A stretch of DNA of 64,000 nt from Planomonospora sp. ID67723 (GCF_015711605.1 NZ_JABTEZ010000004.1:372001-436000), one strand, 5' to 3'. Shown: positions 53,046 through 61,606, numbered from the stretch's first letter. The notes: generated by a model from the sequence alone, not told the origin. Program-made: numbers and translations.

Positions 53046-53471
53046 TCAGCCCCGCATCGCCTTCCGCAGCAGCGCCGTCAACTGCTTGCGTTCCGCGACG
53101 GTGAGGTTCGCCGCGGCCGACCTCGGGAACTCGAAGGACTCCTCGAACGCGCCGTAGAGGTCGTCGCCGCTCGGCGTGCGCACGATCTGCCGGGAGCGCC
53201 TGTCCTCCGGGTTGGGCTCACGGCGGACCAGCTCGCGGGTCTCGAGGCGGACGACGATCTGGGTGATGTTGGAGGCGTCGCAGCGCAGCTCCTCGGCGAG
53301 CTTCCCCATGCTGCGGCGGGTCTCGACGCGTCCGAGCACGCAGGCGTGGGCGGTGCTGAGCCCATGCTCGTTCGCCGCGGCTTCCCACGCCTGGTTGTAG
53401 GCGTCGACGAACTCGAACATCGCCTGTTCGACGTCGGTCGCGGCGCTCGCGGGTACAGAGGGCACTGCCAT
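53046..53471 (-). CDS. MarR family transcriptional regulator
   Basis: 141 residues from ATG 53471. The winged helix is clear: LSTAHACVLGRVETRRSMGK, LAEELRCDASNITQIVVRLE, then the wing RREPNPEDRRSRQIVRTPSG. N- and C-terminal helices form the dimer interface. It is divergent from the ene-reductase operon, and three TTGA-type inverted repeats fill the intergenic region. Confidence 0.92.
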   Translation of the reverse strand: MAVPSVPASAATDVEQAMFEFVDAYNQAWEAAANEHGLSTAHACVLGRVETRRSMGKLAEELRCDASNITQIVVRLETRELVRREPNPEDRRSRQIVRTPSGDDLYGAFEESFEFPRSAAANLTVAERKQLTALLRKAMRG

Positions 53472-53493
53472 GGGGTGATTGTAGGCCAGGCAT

Positions 53494-53567
53494 TTGAGTC
53501 ACTCAAGAATCCGAGATTGCTTGATCGACTCAAGTAACCGTGCCAGGATATCCATGAGTCAATCAAG
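53494..53567. promoter_or_regulatory. three MarR-type operators
   Basis: TTGAGTCACTCAAG (53494-53507), CTTGATCGACTCAAG (53520-53534) and ATGAGTCAATCAAG (53554-53567) are related inverted repeats, spaced about 26 and 34 bases apart, between the divergent MarR and ene-reductase genes. Confidence 0.85.
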
Positions 53568-53613
53568 TAATTCGCGTTCGGCCGCGTCCGGCGTTTTTCG
53601 GTGAGGAGAAGTC

Positions 53614-54696
53614 GTGAGCACTCTGTTCGACCCGGCGGCGGTGGGCAAGCTGCAGCTGCCGTCCCGCCTGGTGATGGCCCCGATGACGCGGAACAGGGCG
53701 ACCCCGGAGGGCATCCTCACTCCGCTGACCGTCGAGTACTACGCCCAGCGGGCCGGCGCCGGTCTGATCATCTCCGAGAGCATCCAGCCGAGCGTGCTGG
53801 GCCAGGGCCACATCCTGATCCCCGGCCTGCACAGCGCCGAGCAGGTGGCGGCCTGGCGCACTGTCACCGATGCCGTGCACGCGAAGGGCGGCCGCATCGT
53901 GGCGCAGCTCACCCACTGCGGCCGGATCGGGCACCCGTCGTTGTACCCGAACGGCGAGCTGCCCATCGCGCCGTCCCCGGTGGTCTCCGGTGAGCAGATG
54001 ATCGGCTTCGAAGGGCCGGTGGACCACCCGACGCCGCGGGAGATGGCCGCCGTGGACATCGCCAACGCCGTCGAGGAGTTCGCGCAGGCCGCCTGCAACG
54101 CCCTGGAGGCCGGTTTCGACGGGGTGGAGGTGCATGGCGGGAACGGCTTCCTGGTGCACCAGTTCCTCGCCGACAACACCAACCTGCGCACCGACGAGTA
54201 CGGCGGTTCCGTCGCCAACCGCATCCGCTTCGCCGTCGAGGTCGTGCGCGCGGTCGCCGAGGTGGTCGGCGCCGACCGCGTCGGCATCCGGGTCTCGCCG
54301 GGCAGCCCGTACAACAACATGGTCGAAGCAGACCCGGTTCCGGTCTACACCGCACTGCTCAACGAACTCGCGGCGCTCGACATCGCCTACATCCACGTCG
54401 TCGAGATGGGCACGCGCGACCTGACCAAGCAGCTTCGGGCCGCTTGGTCGCGCACGCTCATCCTCAACCCGCACGAGACCATGGAGGTCTTCCCGGCCAC
54501 CGTCGAGGCGGCGCAGCAGGCGATGGAGGCCGGTATCGCGGACGCAGTTTCCCTGGGCGTTCTGTGGCCGGCCAACCCCGACCTCGATGTGCGCATCAAG
54601 GCCGGCGGCCCGTTCAACACGCCGGACCAGGCGACGTTCTACGGCGGCGACCACACCGGGTACACCGACTACCCGGCGCTGGAGAACACCGAGTAA
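53614..54696 (+). CDS. alkene reductase (Old Yellow Enzyme family)
   Basis: 360 residues from GTG 53614, with GAGGAG upstream. An FMN-dependent ene-reductase that uses NAD(P)H on activated C=C bonds or nitro groups. Motifs: LVMAPMTRNRA near the N terminus (flavin contact), AQLTHCGRIGHPS, the substrate HxxN pair in VEVHGGNGFLVHQFL, then TNLRTDEYGGSVANRIRF, and phosphate-binding residues in the ADAVSLGVLWPANPDL segment. It is first in an operon with NmrA-like and MDR genes under the MarR regulator. Confidence 0.95.
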   Translation: MSTLFDPAAVGKLQLPSRLVMAPMTRNRATPEGILTPLTVEYYAQRAGAGLIISESIQPSVLGQGHILIPGLHSAEQVAAWRTVTDAVHAKGGRIVAQLTHCGRIGHPSLYPNGELPIAPSPVVSGEQMIGFEGPVDHPTPREMAAVDIANAVEEFAQAACNALEAGFDGVEVHGGNGFLVHQFLADNTNLRTDEYGGSVANRIRFAVEVVRAVAEVVGADRVGIRVSPGSPYNNMVEADPVPVYTALLNELAALDIAYIHVVEMGTRDLTKQLRAAWSRTLILNPHETMEVFPATVEAAQQAMEAGIADAVSLGVLWPANPDLDVRIKAGGPFNTPDQATFYGGDHTGYTDYPALENTE

Positions 54697-54708
54697 ATCG
54701 AAGGACCG

Positions 54709-55542
54709 ATGAACATGACCAGAACCGTCTTTGTCACCGGAGCGCGTGGGAAGACCGGTCGCGAAGTGGTGGCGCAACTCGCCGGACGCGGTGACACCGT
54801 GGTCCGCGGTGGGTCCTCGCGGAGCTCGCAGGAGCCGACAACGGTCGCCTTCGACTGGCGGGACCGGTCGGCCTGGCCGAAAGCGGTGGAGGGGGTGGAC
54901 GCGATCTACCTCGGACGCCCGGACGTCCAGGACTCCGCCGAGCTGGTCACGCAGCTCATCGCCGCCGCACCGGGCGCTCACATCGTCCTCGTCTCCGAGC
55001 AGGGCGCGGACCGGGTCGCGGCCGACGGCTGGGTGCGGCAGGTCGAAGACGCCGTCACCGGCAACGCGAGCCGCTGGACGATCCTCCGCCCGTCGTGGTT
55101 TCAGCAGGTGCTGACCGATCCACGCTACTTCCTCAACGCGATCCGCCGCGAGCGGACGATCAGCCTGCCCACCGGCGGCACGCCGATCGCCTGGGTCGAC
55201 ACCCGCGACATCGCCGCCGTCGCCGTGCAGGCGATCGCGGACCCCACCGCCCACCACGGCAAGGCCTACACCGTGACCGGCCCGGAGGCGGTCACCACCA
55301 CCGACATCGCGGCGAACATCTCAGCCGCGATCGGCACCGAGGTCACAGCCTCGGTCCCGCCGCTGTCGGCGGCCATCGCCGGAGCCGCCCCGTGGCTCGC
55401 CGAAGTCGTGGGCGACATGTTCGGCCGGGTGCACGACGGGACGTTCGCCACGGTCAGCGACACCGTCGAGAAGGTCACGGGGCGCTCGCCGCGCACGATC
55501 AGGGAGTTCATCGCCGAGCATGCCGACCAGTGGCGTGTCTGA
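54709..55542 (+). CDS. NmrA-like NAD(P)-binding protein
   Basis: 277 residues from ATG 54709, twelve bases after the ene-reductase stop. Rossmann motif VFVTGARGKTGREVVAQL (GxxGxxG), VDAIYLGRPDV, HIVLVSEQGADRVAADGW, then ILRPSWFQQVLTDPRYFLNA as in NmrA/quinone oxidoreductase-like atypical SDRs. No catalytic YxxxK is evident, so it may be a redox sensor or an atypical reductase. Central gene of the operon. Confidence 0.88.
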   Translation: MNMTRTVFVTGARGKTGREVVAQLAGRGDTVVRGGSSRSSQEPTTVAFDWRDRSAWPKAVEGVDAIYLGRPDVQDSAELVTQLIAAAPGAHIVLVSEQGADRVAADGWVRQVEDAVTGNASRWTILRPSWFQQVLTDPRYFLNAIRRERTISLPTGGTPIAWVDTRDIAAVAVQAIADPTAHHGKAYTVTGPEAVTTTDIAANISAAIGTEVTASVPPLSAAIAGAAPWLAEVVGDMFGRVHDGTFATVSDTVEKVTGRSPRTIREFIAEHADQWRV

Positions 55543-55585
55543 GAAGCGCACAGCGGGCTCGGCGCACACGCAGATCGGATACCAG

Positions 55586-56509
55586 ATGAAAGCACTCGTT
55601 CACCACCGGGCCGGCAAGCACATGCTGCGCATGGACAGCGCACCGGCCCCGGAGCCCGGTCCATCACAAGCACTCATTCAGGTCGTCGCGTTCTCCTTCA
55701 ACTTCGGGGAGGTCGCCTTCCGGACGCCGGAACTTCCGGACGGCACGATCCCCGGATGGGACGCGGCGGGCATCGTGGTCACTCCGGCCGCCGACGGCTC
55801 AGGCCCGGCGACCGGAGCGCGCGTGGTCGCCTTCGGCTGGGCAGGCGCGTGGGCGGAGTTCCGCGCGGTCGACACCGATGAGCTCGCGGTCGTTCCGGAC
55901 GGGGTAGACCTCGGATCCACGGCGGCGCTGCCGGTCGCCGGTGTCACCGCGCTGCAGGCCGTCCGGCGGCTCGGCCCCATCCTGGGCAGCCGCGTGCTGG
56001 TCACCGGGGCGTCCGGCGGTGTCGGCAGGTACGCCGTGCAGCTCGCGAATTTGGCCGGGGCGGAGGTCGTCGCGTCCGTCGGTTCGCCCGAACGCGGCAG
56101 GGGCCTGCTCGCCCTCGGCGCGGCGGAGGTCGTCATCGGCCCGCACGCCATGAGGGGACGGGTCGACGGCGTGGTGGACAACGTCGGCGGCCAGCAGCTG
56201 GCGGACGCGTACCAGCGGCTCTCATCCGGCGGTGTCGTCGCGGCGGTGGGCATGGCGTCCAAGGAGCCGACCACGATCGACTTCGAGCAGGCCCGGATCG
56301 GTCACGATCGCGGGCGCATCGAGACGTTCAACATCTCCGTACCGCTCGGCAGCGACCTGCAGTACCTCGTCCACCTCGCCGAGCAGGGCCGGTTGGAGAT
56401 CCCCGTCGGCTGGAGGGGCGACTGGCACTCCTACGAAGAAGCCATCGAGCAGCTGCTGAGACGACAGGTTCCCGGAAAAGCCGTCCTCGACGTCCAGGAA
56501 AGTGATTAA
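55586..56509 (+). CDS. MDR-type NAD(P)-dependent dehydrogenase / quinone reductase
   Basis: 307 residues from ATG 55586. The zinc-free MDR fold is clear: FNFGEVAFRTPELPDG, PGWDAAGIVVTPAADG, LPVAGVTALQAVRRLG, the cofactor loop VLVTGASGGVGRYAVQLANL, then DGVVDNVGGQQLADAYQRLS. It lacks the structural zinc cysteines. Substrate unknown; quinones or enoyl compounds are usual. It is the last gene of the MarR-controlled redox operon; the ATG was chosen over an upstream in-frame start that overlaps the NmrA-like gene. Confidence 0.9.
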   Translation: MKALVHHRAGKHMLRMDSAPAPEPGPSQALIQVVAFSFNFGEVAFRTPELPDGTIPGWDAAGIVVTPAADGSGPATGARVVAFGWAGAWAEFRAVDTDELAVVPDGVDLGSTAALPVAGVTALQAVRRLGPILGSRVLVTGASGGVGRYAVQLANLAGAEVVASVGSPERGRGLLALGAAEVVIGPHAMRGRVDGVVDNVGGQQLADAYQRLSSGGVVAAVGMASKEPTTIDFEQARIGHDRGRIETFNISVPLGSDLQYLVHLAEQGRLEIPVGWRGDWHSYEEAIEQLLRRQVPGKAVLDVQESD

Positions 56510-56840
56510 AGAGAGCGCACGAGCAAGAGGGATCCCGAAGAGTTCAAGCGGGAAGCGGTCGAGGCGTTGGCGGGTGCCCTGAACCGCGCCGGGTCTGATG
56601 GAGTGATGTGCCCCGAGTTGGATGGAGCCACGTTGCTGGACTCATGCCGGTTGCTGGGATGGCGTCTGATTGTTGTCGGTGACCGTACGCCCGGTTGTTG
56701 TCAGTGAAGACCGGCGGCCCCGGGGTCCGCCTGATGTCCTCGCTCGGTGATGAGCCGGTGATGAGTTCGCCCATAGGACTTGCATCCGGTACCCAGGTAC
56801 AGCCCTACCGTCGAAGCACACCGATCGACGGGAGGACGTC
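56510..56840. other. IS3 scrap and noncoding stretch
   Basis: Right after the MDR stop, the plus frame TSKRDPEEFKREAVEAL (about 56520-56571) matches the first residues of IS3-family OrfA. Nothing more of that element remains. The rest, to the ribosome site GGGAGG at about 56830, shows no gene. Confidence 0.5.
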
Positions 56841-57662
56841 ATGGCAGGTCAGAGCACGAGTGGCGGGTGCGCGCTGCACCCCGTCCCAACCGGCGACATG
56901 ACCGGCGCCGCGGCGGTACGGGCGCGGTTCCTCGCCGGCGCCGAGCAGCTGGATATCACCGGTGCGGTCCTGACCGAGCTGGTGGGCCTGTTCGACGGTG
57001 GCGACTGCGCCGTGGTGCAGGCGCGCATGCGGCAGCTGACGGCAGAGCGGCTGGAGGCGGCCGAGCGGGCCGTCATTGAGCAGATCGAGCATGCGGCTGG
57101 TGTGCGCCGGGCCGATGCCGGTGCGGGTGGTGACGTGCTGGCCGCGCTGCAGACCGGCACGGCGGAGCTGACCGGCCAGATGGCCCGGTTGCAGGCCGCC
57201 GCTCAGCACCTGGCCGCCTCGGCCCGCGCCGGGGCGTGCGACCAGGAGTGCGCGTGCCTGGGCGCGGCGTCGGCGGTGACCACTCCGAAGATCCCCCTCT
57301 CCCGCACCGCCCTGACCCTCACCGATGCGACGGCACCGGCGGCGGAGCCGGAGATCGTGTGCACGCTGGGCGGGGGAGTGGACGCGATGCGGGAGCGCGT
57401 GGCCGCCTGGCAGGCGGTTCTCGCCCCCGCCGGCGGCCGCCAGGCCGTCGAGGGCGGGCTGCGGCTGACCTATGCCCACGACGCCGACGTCGCGGTGGAG
57501 CTGGCCCGCCTGGCGGCCGCCGAGTTCGCGTGCTGTTCGTTCTTCACCTTCACCCTCAGCCTCGGCCCTGGCGGCATGACGTTCACCGCCACCGCGCCGG
57601 AGGCCGCTCAGGAACTGGTGACCGCGTTGTTCGGCACCGCCGACATCCCGGAGACCGGGTGA
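56841..57662 (+). CDS. MerR-type effector-domain protein lacking the DNA-binding domain
   Basis: 273 residues from ATG 56841, with GGGAGGA upstream. Residues 35-80 (VLTELVGLFDGGDCAVVQAR, MRQLTAERLEAAERAVIEQI) match the dimerisation helix region of metal-sensing MerR proteins, but no helix-turn-helix precedes. Cysteines C55 and the CDQECACLG segment (about 133) could bind metal. Residues 175-265 form a second domain (LRLTYAHDADVAVELARLAA, AEFACCSFFTFTLSLGPGG). The same C-terminal domain is known to me from actinobacterial mercury-type regulators. It overlaps the rhodanese gene by one base. It may sense metal without binding DNA. Confidence 0.65.
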   Translation: MAGQSTSGGCALHPVPTGDMTGAAAVRARFLAGAEQLDITGAVLTELVGLFDGGDCAVVQARMRQLTAERLEAAERAVIEQIEHAAGVRRADAGAGGDVLAALQTGTAELTGQMARLQAAAQHLAASARAGACDQECACLGAASAVTTPKIPLSRTALTLTDATAPAAEPEIVCTLGGGVDAMRERVAAWQAVLAPAGGRQAVEGGLRLTYAHDADVAVELARLAAAEFACCSFFTFTLSLGPGGMTFTATAPEAAQELVTALFGTADIPETG

Positions 57663-57960
57663 TGGAGACGATCAGCCGCGAGCAACTGCGCGTCCTGCTG
57701 GAGGCTGACGCGGTGGTGCCCATTGAGGCTCTGCCGGCGGCCGCCTACGCCGCCGGGCCATCCCCGGCGCCGTCAACGTGCCCGACCGGCTGACCGCGGC
57801 CCTGGCCGCCCAGCTCGCCCCGGACCCGACAATCTCCGTGGCGGTCTACTGCTCCGGTCCGGCCTGTGGACGCTCCAAGACCGTGGACGCTCCAAGACCA
57901 CTGCGGCCGCTTTCGCCCGCCTCGGCCACACCGGCGTGCGCGTGTATGCGGGCGGCAAGA
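57662..57960 (+). pseudogene. rhodanese-domain gene broken by frameshift and duplication
   Basis: ATG 57662 overlaps the preceding stop. It starts METISREQLRVLLEADAVVP. A one-base shift near 57759 moves the frame to IPGAVNVPDRLTAALAAQLA and the catalytic loop VYCSGPACGRSKT (active Cys). A 17-bp tandem duplication at 57866-57899 then shifts it again before AAAFARLGHTGVRVYAGGK. The end of the gene is lost. It once encoded a sulfurtransferase of the metal cluster. Confidence 0.8.
57866..57899 (+). repeat. 17-bp tandem duplication
   Basis: GTGGACGCTCCAAGACC occurs twice in direct succession (57866-57882 and 57883-57899). Removing one copy joins CGRSKT to TAAAFARLG in frame, so the duplication is the mutation that broke the rhodanese gene here. 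Confidence 0.92.
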
Positions 57961-57961
57961 A

Positions 57962-58147
57962 CGCGCCAAAACCGAACTCGCCGGAGTCGACGCCCGCATC
58001 ACCGACCTGACCACCATCCGCACCGCCCTGGAGCAGGTCGTGGCCGCCCGCTGCGACAGCCTCACCCCCTGCACCTGCACCTGCACCTGCACCTGCGCCG
58101 ACTGCCCGCTGCCGTTCGCCGACCTGGCCGGAGGAGAAACCCGATGA
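57962..58147 (+). pseudogene. MerR-family metal regulator, C-terminal fragment
   Basis: The plus frame reads AKTELAGVDARITDLTTIRT, ALEQVVAARCDSLTP, then CTCTCTCTCADCPLPF and ends at 58147, overlapping the next ATG. It is the C-terminal helix and metal loop of a MerR-type sensor. The DNA-binding domain is gone, fused to the rhodanese remnant. The cysteine loop has been expanded by the CTGCAC repeat. Confidence 0.7.
58069..58097 (+). repeat. CTGCAC microrepeat in a cysteine loop
   Basis: Four consecutive CTGCAC units followed by a partial fifth encode alternating Cys and Thr in the metal-binding loop of the MerR remnant. It arose presumably by replication slippage. Confidence 0.88.
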
Positions 58148-58470
58148 CCCTGCCCACCGACCGCCCCACCCTGCCCACGACCGCCGCTCGCCGCCCCGCG
58201 GGCCCGGACAACGCGCCCCCCACCCGCAGCAAGGTCACCGCCGCCCTGGCCGTGCTGGCGTGCGCGGTCTGCTGCGCCCTGCCGCTGCTGATCGCGGGCG
58301 GCCTGCTGACCGGAGCCGGCGCCGCACTGGTGGAAAACGCCCTGCTGGCCGTCTCCGGGCTGCTGATCGCCGCCGCGGCGGGCATGTGGTGGCTGCACCG
58401 GCGCCGCACCGCCCGTCAGGCCGCCGCCTCTGGAGTCAGCTGCGGATGCGGCGGTGGCTGCGGATGCTGA
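58144..58470 (+). CDS. small MerT/MerF-like mercury transporter
   Basis: 108 residues from ATG 58144. After a 30-residue lead, the first membrane helix is VTAALAVLACAVCCALPLLI with a Cys-Cys-type pair (CAVCC), as in MerT/MerF mercuric transporters. A second helix is LLAVSGLLIAAAAGMWWLH. The cytosolic end has a cysteine cluster (SCGCGGGCGC), suited to hand on Hg(II). No merA reductase is in the window. ATGA overlap with the MerR fragment shows the former operon. Confidence 0.78.
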   Translation: MTLPTDRPTLPTTAARRPAGPDNAPPTRSKVTAALAVLACAVCCALPLLIAGGLLTGAGAALVENALLAVSGLLIAAAAGMWWLHRRRTARQAAASGVSCGCGGGCGC

Positions 58471-58538
58471 CCGCCCGCCGCGCCGCGGCGGTGGGCCGGT
58501 CATGGTCCGGCCCGCCGCCTGTGCTGGGATAGCCGGTC

Positions 58539-58871
58539 ATGACGATCGTCCGCTCGCTGGTGCTGTTCGCCCTGGCCGCCGTCTTCGAGATCGGCGGCGC
58601 CTGGCTCATCTGGCAGGGCTGGCGCGAGCACCGCGGCCCAGCGTGGATCGCCGCCGGGATCCTGGCCCTGGCCGCCTACGGGTTCGTGGCCACCTTCCAG
58701 CCCGATGCGCACTTCGGGCGGATCCTGGCCGCCTACGGCGGCGTGTTCGTCGCCGGATCCCTGGTCTGGGGCATCGTCATGGACGGCTTCCGCCCCGACC
58801 GCTGGGACGTGATCGGCGCGCTGATCTGCCTGGTGGGGGTGGTGGTCATCATGTACGCCCCGCGCGGATAA
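58539..58871 (+). CDS. YnfA/UPF0060 family small membrane protein
   Basis: 110 residues from ATG 58539. It has four membrane helices with family motifs: [60 protein letters not shown] and [23 protein letters not shown]0060 proteins are SMR-like, and some have been linked to metal or drug export. Intact; probably part of the metal-resistance unit. Confidence 0.9.
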   Translation: MTIVRSLVLFALAAVFEIGGAWLIWQGWREHRGPAWIAAGILALAAYGFVATFQPDAHFGRILAAYGGVFVAGSLVWGIVMDGFRPDRWDVIGALICLVGVVVIMYAPRG

Positions 58872-58931
58872 CCGCCCCCGGCCGCCGGTGATCCGCCCGG
58901 CGGCTCTTCCCTCACCGCTGATCGGAACCTG

Positions 58932-59181
58932 ATGCCTGCCCTGACCCTCGCCGCGATCCCCAGCCCGCCCGAGGGCGTCTGGCACCTGTCGACGCGCTCT
59001 TGATCTGGAGCGAGTCCGGGCCGGGCTGGCGCGGTCTGGGCATCTGGGGCGCCGTGGCCCTGGGCGGGGTGGGCATGTGGATCGCCTGCCGCCGCCGCGG
59101 CATCGCCCTGTATGTGGCCGGCTACACCGCGGGCCGGTTCTGGATCGAGGGCCTGCGCGCCGACCCGGCCAACGAGATCAG
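58932..59181 (+). pseudogene. lgt: prolipoprotein diacylglyceryl transferase (lgt) remnant
   Basis: The plus strand holds the first residues MPALTLAAIPSPPEGVWHLS, as at the start of Lgt. After a deletion and frame change it resumes with RGLGIWGAVALGGVGMWIAC, YVAGYTAGRFWIEGLRADPA and NEIS. The H-G-G catalytic region and the C-terminal helices are missing. Extra lgt copies occur in actinobacterial metal islands. Dead gene. Confidence 0.7.
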
Positions 59182-59801
59182 TGCTTCCTGCGGCGCTGGT
59201 GGTAGGCGTAGGTGACGGCGGCGAGCAGTGGCCCCCACAGCAGAAGCGGCAGGTAGCAGAGGTAGAAGATCGCGGCCTCCCAACCGCCCGCTTGTGTGGG
59301 GAAGTCCGCGGGAATCGGCTCACCGCCGAGGGTGACCCCGGCGGGCACGGTGACGAAAGCGTAGGTCCACAAGGCCGTCAGGACCACGGCGCCGAGGGCC
59401 GCGGGGATGACGGCGACCGGCGTTGGCACTGTGCGGCCACGCAACCCGGGAATCCAGCGCGGGAACCGCTCTCCCCAGGCGGCGACCAACCCGACGGCGG
59501 TGAACGCCACCAGCTCCGACACGACCGAAAGGGAGACGATGTAGGCCCGCTCGCCGAACCCGACCCCGTCGCGGAACACGAGCGGGAGCCGCCAGAGGCT
59601 GGACGGCAGGACGGTGAACGGGACGGCGTAGGCGGCGAGCCGCGCCCAGCGGGGGACCCCGGGCACCGGAGCATGAGCGGCCCTCCACGCGGTGCGCAGC
59701 CGCCCGGTGACCACTGGTGCACCGGCCGTCGCCGATTCTTCCGTTCCGGTGGTCACCGCGGGCGGCGGCCCCGCGCCGGGGGCCCTAGCAGTTCTCGTCA
59801 T
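59178..59801 (-). CDS. hypothetical membrane protein, 207 aa
   Basis: ATG 59801. About 50 residues of cytosolic start, then four membrane helices (LAAYAVPFTVLPSSLWRLPL, YIVSLSVVSELVAFTAVGLV, VIPAALGAVVLTALWTYAFV, FYLCYLPLLLWGPLLAAVTY). Similar proteins stand divergent to DesK-type two-component systems in actinobacteria. It may be a sensor partner or the regulated target of the adjacent kinase pair; both are inference. Confidence 0.78.
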   Translation of the reverse strand: MTRTARAPGAGPPPAVTTGTEESATAGAPVVTGRLRTAWRAAHAPVPGVPRWARLAAYAVPFTVLPSSLWRLPLVFRDGVGFGERAYIVSLSVVSELVAFTAVGLVAAWGERFPRWIPGLRGRTVPTPVAVIPAALGAVVLTALWTYAFVTVPAGVTLGGEPIPADFPTQAGGWEAAIFYLCYLPLLLWGPLLAAVTYAYHQRRRKH

Positions 59802-59888
59802 GCCGCCCACGCTAGGAACGGCCGGAGCGGGCCGCCTCCCCCTGGCGAGGGAGGCAGCCGGGCGGGGCGTCGGCTAACGTCGGTCGTC

Positions 59889-60944
59889 GTGAAGCGCCGT
59901 ATCGCCCAGGCCGTGAGGGCCGGGATCTACCAGGTGCTGGGCGCCGCGCTGCTGACTCCGCTCGCCGTGGCGCTCGGGCTGCCGATCGTGAACGAGCTGA
60001 CGCCGGGGCGGGTGCTGGTGCTGTGGGCGGTGTGCCTGCCCGCCGCGGTGTTGCTGGCCATGACGCCGCTGATGCGGCGTCTGGAGGTGGTCGCGCTGTC
60101 GGAACTGCTCGACGTCGACGTGCCCGAGCGAGCCGATCGCCTCTACCTGACCGCCCTGACCGGTCTGCACCTGTACGGCGGCGCCACGCTCAGTGCGGGT
60201 GTGCTGGCGTTGTCTCCCGGGCTGGTCCCGTTCGGCGGGCTGTGGCGCCCGGCGCCGGGCGAGCTGGCCGAGGTGCTCCTGCTCGCCGCCGCCGTGCTGG
60301 CGGCGATGGTCGCCGCAGGATTCGGCCAGCGCTGGGCAGCCCGCCGACTGCTGCGCACCGAGCCGTCCCGGCTGATCGGCGAACTCGGCCGCCGCCAGAG
60401 CCTCGCCCTGGAGCTGCACGATTCGGTCGGCCATGCCCTCAGCGTCGTCCTGGTGCAGGCCATGGCTGCCCAGGCGGCGCTGCAGCGGACCGCGCCCGCG
60501 CTCGCCGCGCAGTCGCTGGAGCATCTGACGACCACCGCCCGCCACGCCCAGCAGGACCTCGACGTGCTGTTGAGCGTGCTCGACGACGGCACCACGGCCG
60601 AAGCGCCCACACTGGAGGCGCTCGGCGCCCTCACCCGCGGCCTCGACGTGCACGCGAGCGTCGGCCCCCTCGACAAGGTGCCGGCCGCGACCTCGCGCGC
60701 GGCCTTCGCCATCGCCCGGGAGGCGCTCACCAACGCCCTGCGCCACGGGCACGGCCCGGTCACGCTCGACGTCGCCGTCGAGGCCGACCTGATCCTGACC
60801 GTGGCCAACGCGACCGCAGGCGCCTGCGGCGGGCAGGGCCGCGGCCTGACCGGCATGCGCATGCGGGCCCGCCTGGCCGGCGGGACGTTCACCTGGGAGG
60901 AGGCGGGCGGGACATGGCGCGTTCAGGCGAGGCTGCCGCTGTGA
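59889..60944 (+). CDS. two-component sensor histidine kinase
   Basis: 351 residues from GTG 59889. It has four membrane segments in residues 1-145 (LLTPLAVALGLPIVNEL, VLVLWAVCLPAAVLLAM and two later). The HisKA_3 box is SLALELHDSVGHALSVVLVQ, with the phospho-His near residue 177. The ATPase domain has AREALTNALRHGHGPV and GQGRGLTGMRMRARLAGG. It overlaps its response regulator by GTGA. The signal is unknown; the membrane part lacks a large external sensor. Confidence 0.92.
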   Translation: MKRRIAQAVRAGIYQVLGAALLTPLAVALGLPIVNELTPGRVLVLWAVCLPAAVLLAMTPLMRRLEVVALSELLDVDVPERADRLYLTALTGLHLYGGATLSAGVLALSPGLVPFGGLWRPAPGELAEVLLLAAAVLAAMVAAGFGQRWAARRLLRTEPSRLIGELGRRQSLALELHDSVGHALSVVLVQAMAAQAALQRTAPALAAQSLEHLTTTARHAQQDLDVLLSVLDDGTTAEAPTLEALGALTRGLDVHASVGPLDKVPAATSRAAFAIAREALTNALRHGHGPVTLDVAVEADLILTVANATAGACGGQGRGLTGMRMRARLAGGTFTWEEAGGTWRVQARLPL

Positions 60945-61606
60945 TCCGGGTCGTCCTGGCCGACGACGAGAAGCTGATCCGTTCGGGATGGACGACCATG
61001 CTCTCCCTGCACGACGACATCGCGGTGGTGGGCGAGGCGGCCGACGGCCACCAGGCCGTCGAGGCCGGCGCCGGCGCCGACGTCGTGCTGATGGACATCC
61101 GCATGCCCCGTATGGACGGCCTGGACGCGACCCGGGAACTCGCCCGGCGTTGCCCGGCGACGCGCGTCATCGTGGTCACCACGTTCGAGAACGACCAGCT
61201 GGTCTGGGGCGCCCTGCGCGCCGGCGCCGCCGGGTACGTGCTCAAACGCGCGCCCGCCGGCGAGCTGGTGGAGGCCGTCCGGCTGGTGCACGCACGCGAC
61301 GCGGTGCTCTTCCCCGACGCGCTGCGCCGCATCGCCTCCCCGCATCTCGGTACGGCCGAACCGCGCACGCCGGTCGGGCTGACTCCACGCGAGCTGGACG
61401 TCCTGCGGCACATCGCGCTCGGACGGAACAACGCGGAGATCGCGGCGGCCCTGCACGTGACGACGGAGACGGTCAAGACGCACGTCGGCAACGTCCTGGA
61501 CAAGCTCGGCGCCCGTGACCGCACCCAGGCGGCGATCCTCGCCTACGAACTCGGTCTCGTCTTCGCCGGCGCCGGTGCTGAGGAACCCGGGAGTCGTTGG
61601 CGCTGA
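60941..61606 (+). CDS. NarL/FixJ-type response regulator
   Basis: 221 residues from GTG 60941, overlapping the kinase stop. Receiver domain: VVLADDEKLIRSGW, phospho-Asp in VLMDIRMPRMDGLD, switch Thr in VVTTFEND, Lys in YVLKRAPAGE. LuxR helix-turn-helix: LTPRELDVLRHIALGRNNAE with IAAALHVTTETVKTHVGNVL. Cognate to the kinase upstream. It probably controls the divergent membrane gene at 59178-59801 or the kinase operon itself. Confidence 0.95.
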   Translation: MIRVVLADDEKLIRSGWTTMLSLHDDIAVVGEAADGHQAVEAGAGADVVLMDIRMPRMDGLDATRELARRCPATRVIVVTTFENDQLVWGALRAGAAGYVLKRAPAGELVEAVRLVHARDAVLFPDALRRIASPHLGTAEPRTPVGLTPRELDVLRHIALGRNNAEIAAALHVTTETVKTHVGNVLDKLGARDRTQAAILAYELGLVFAGAGAEEPGSRWR

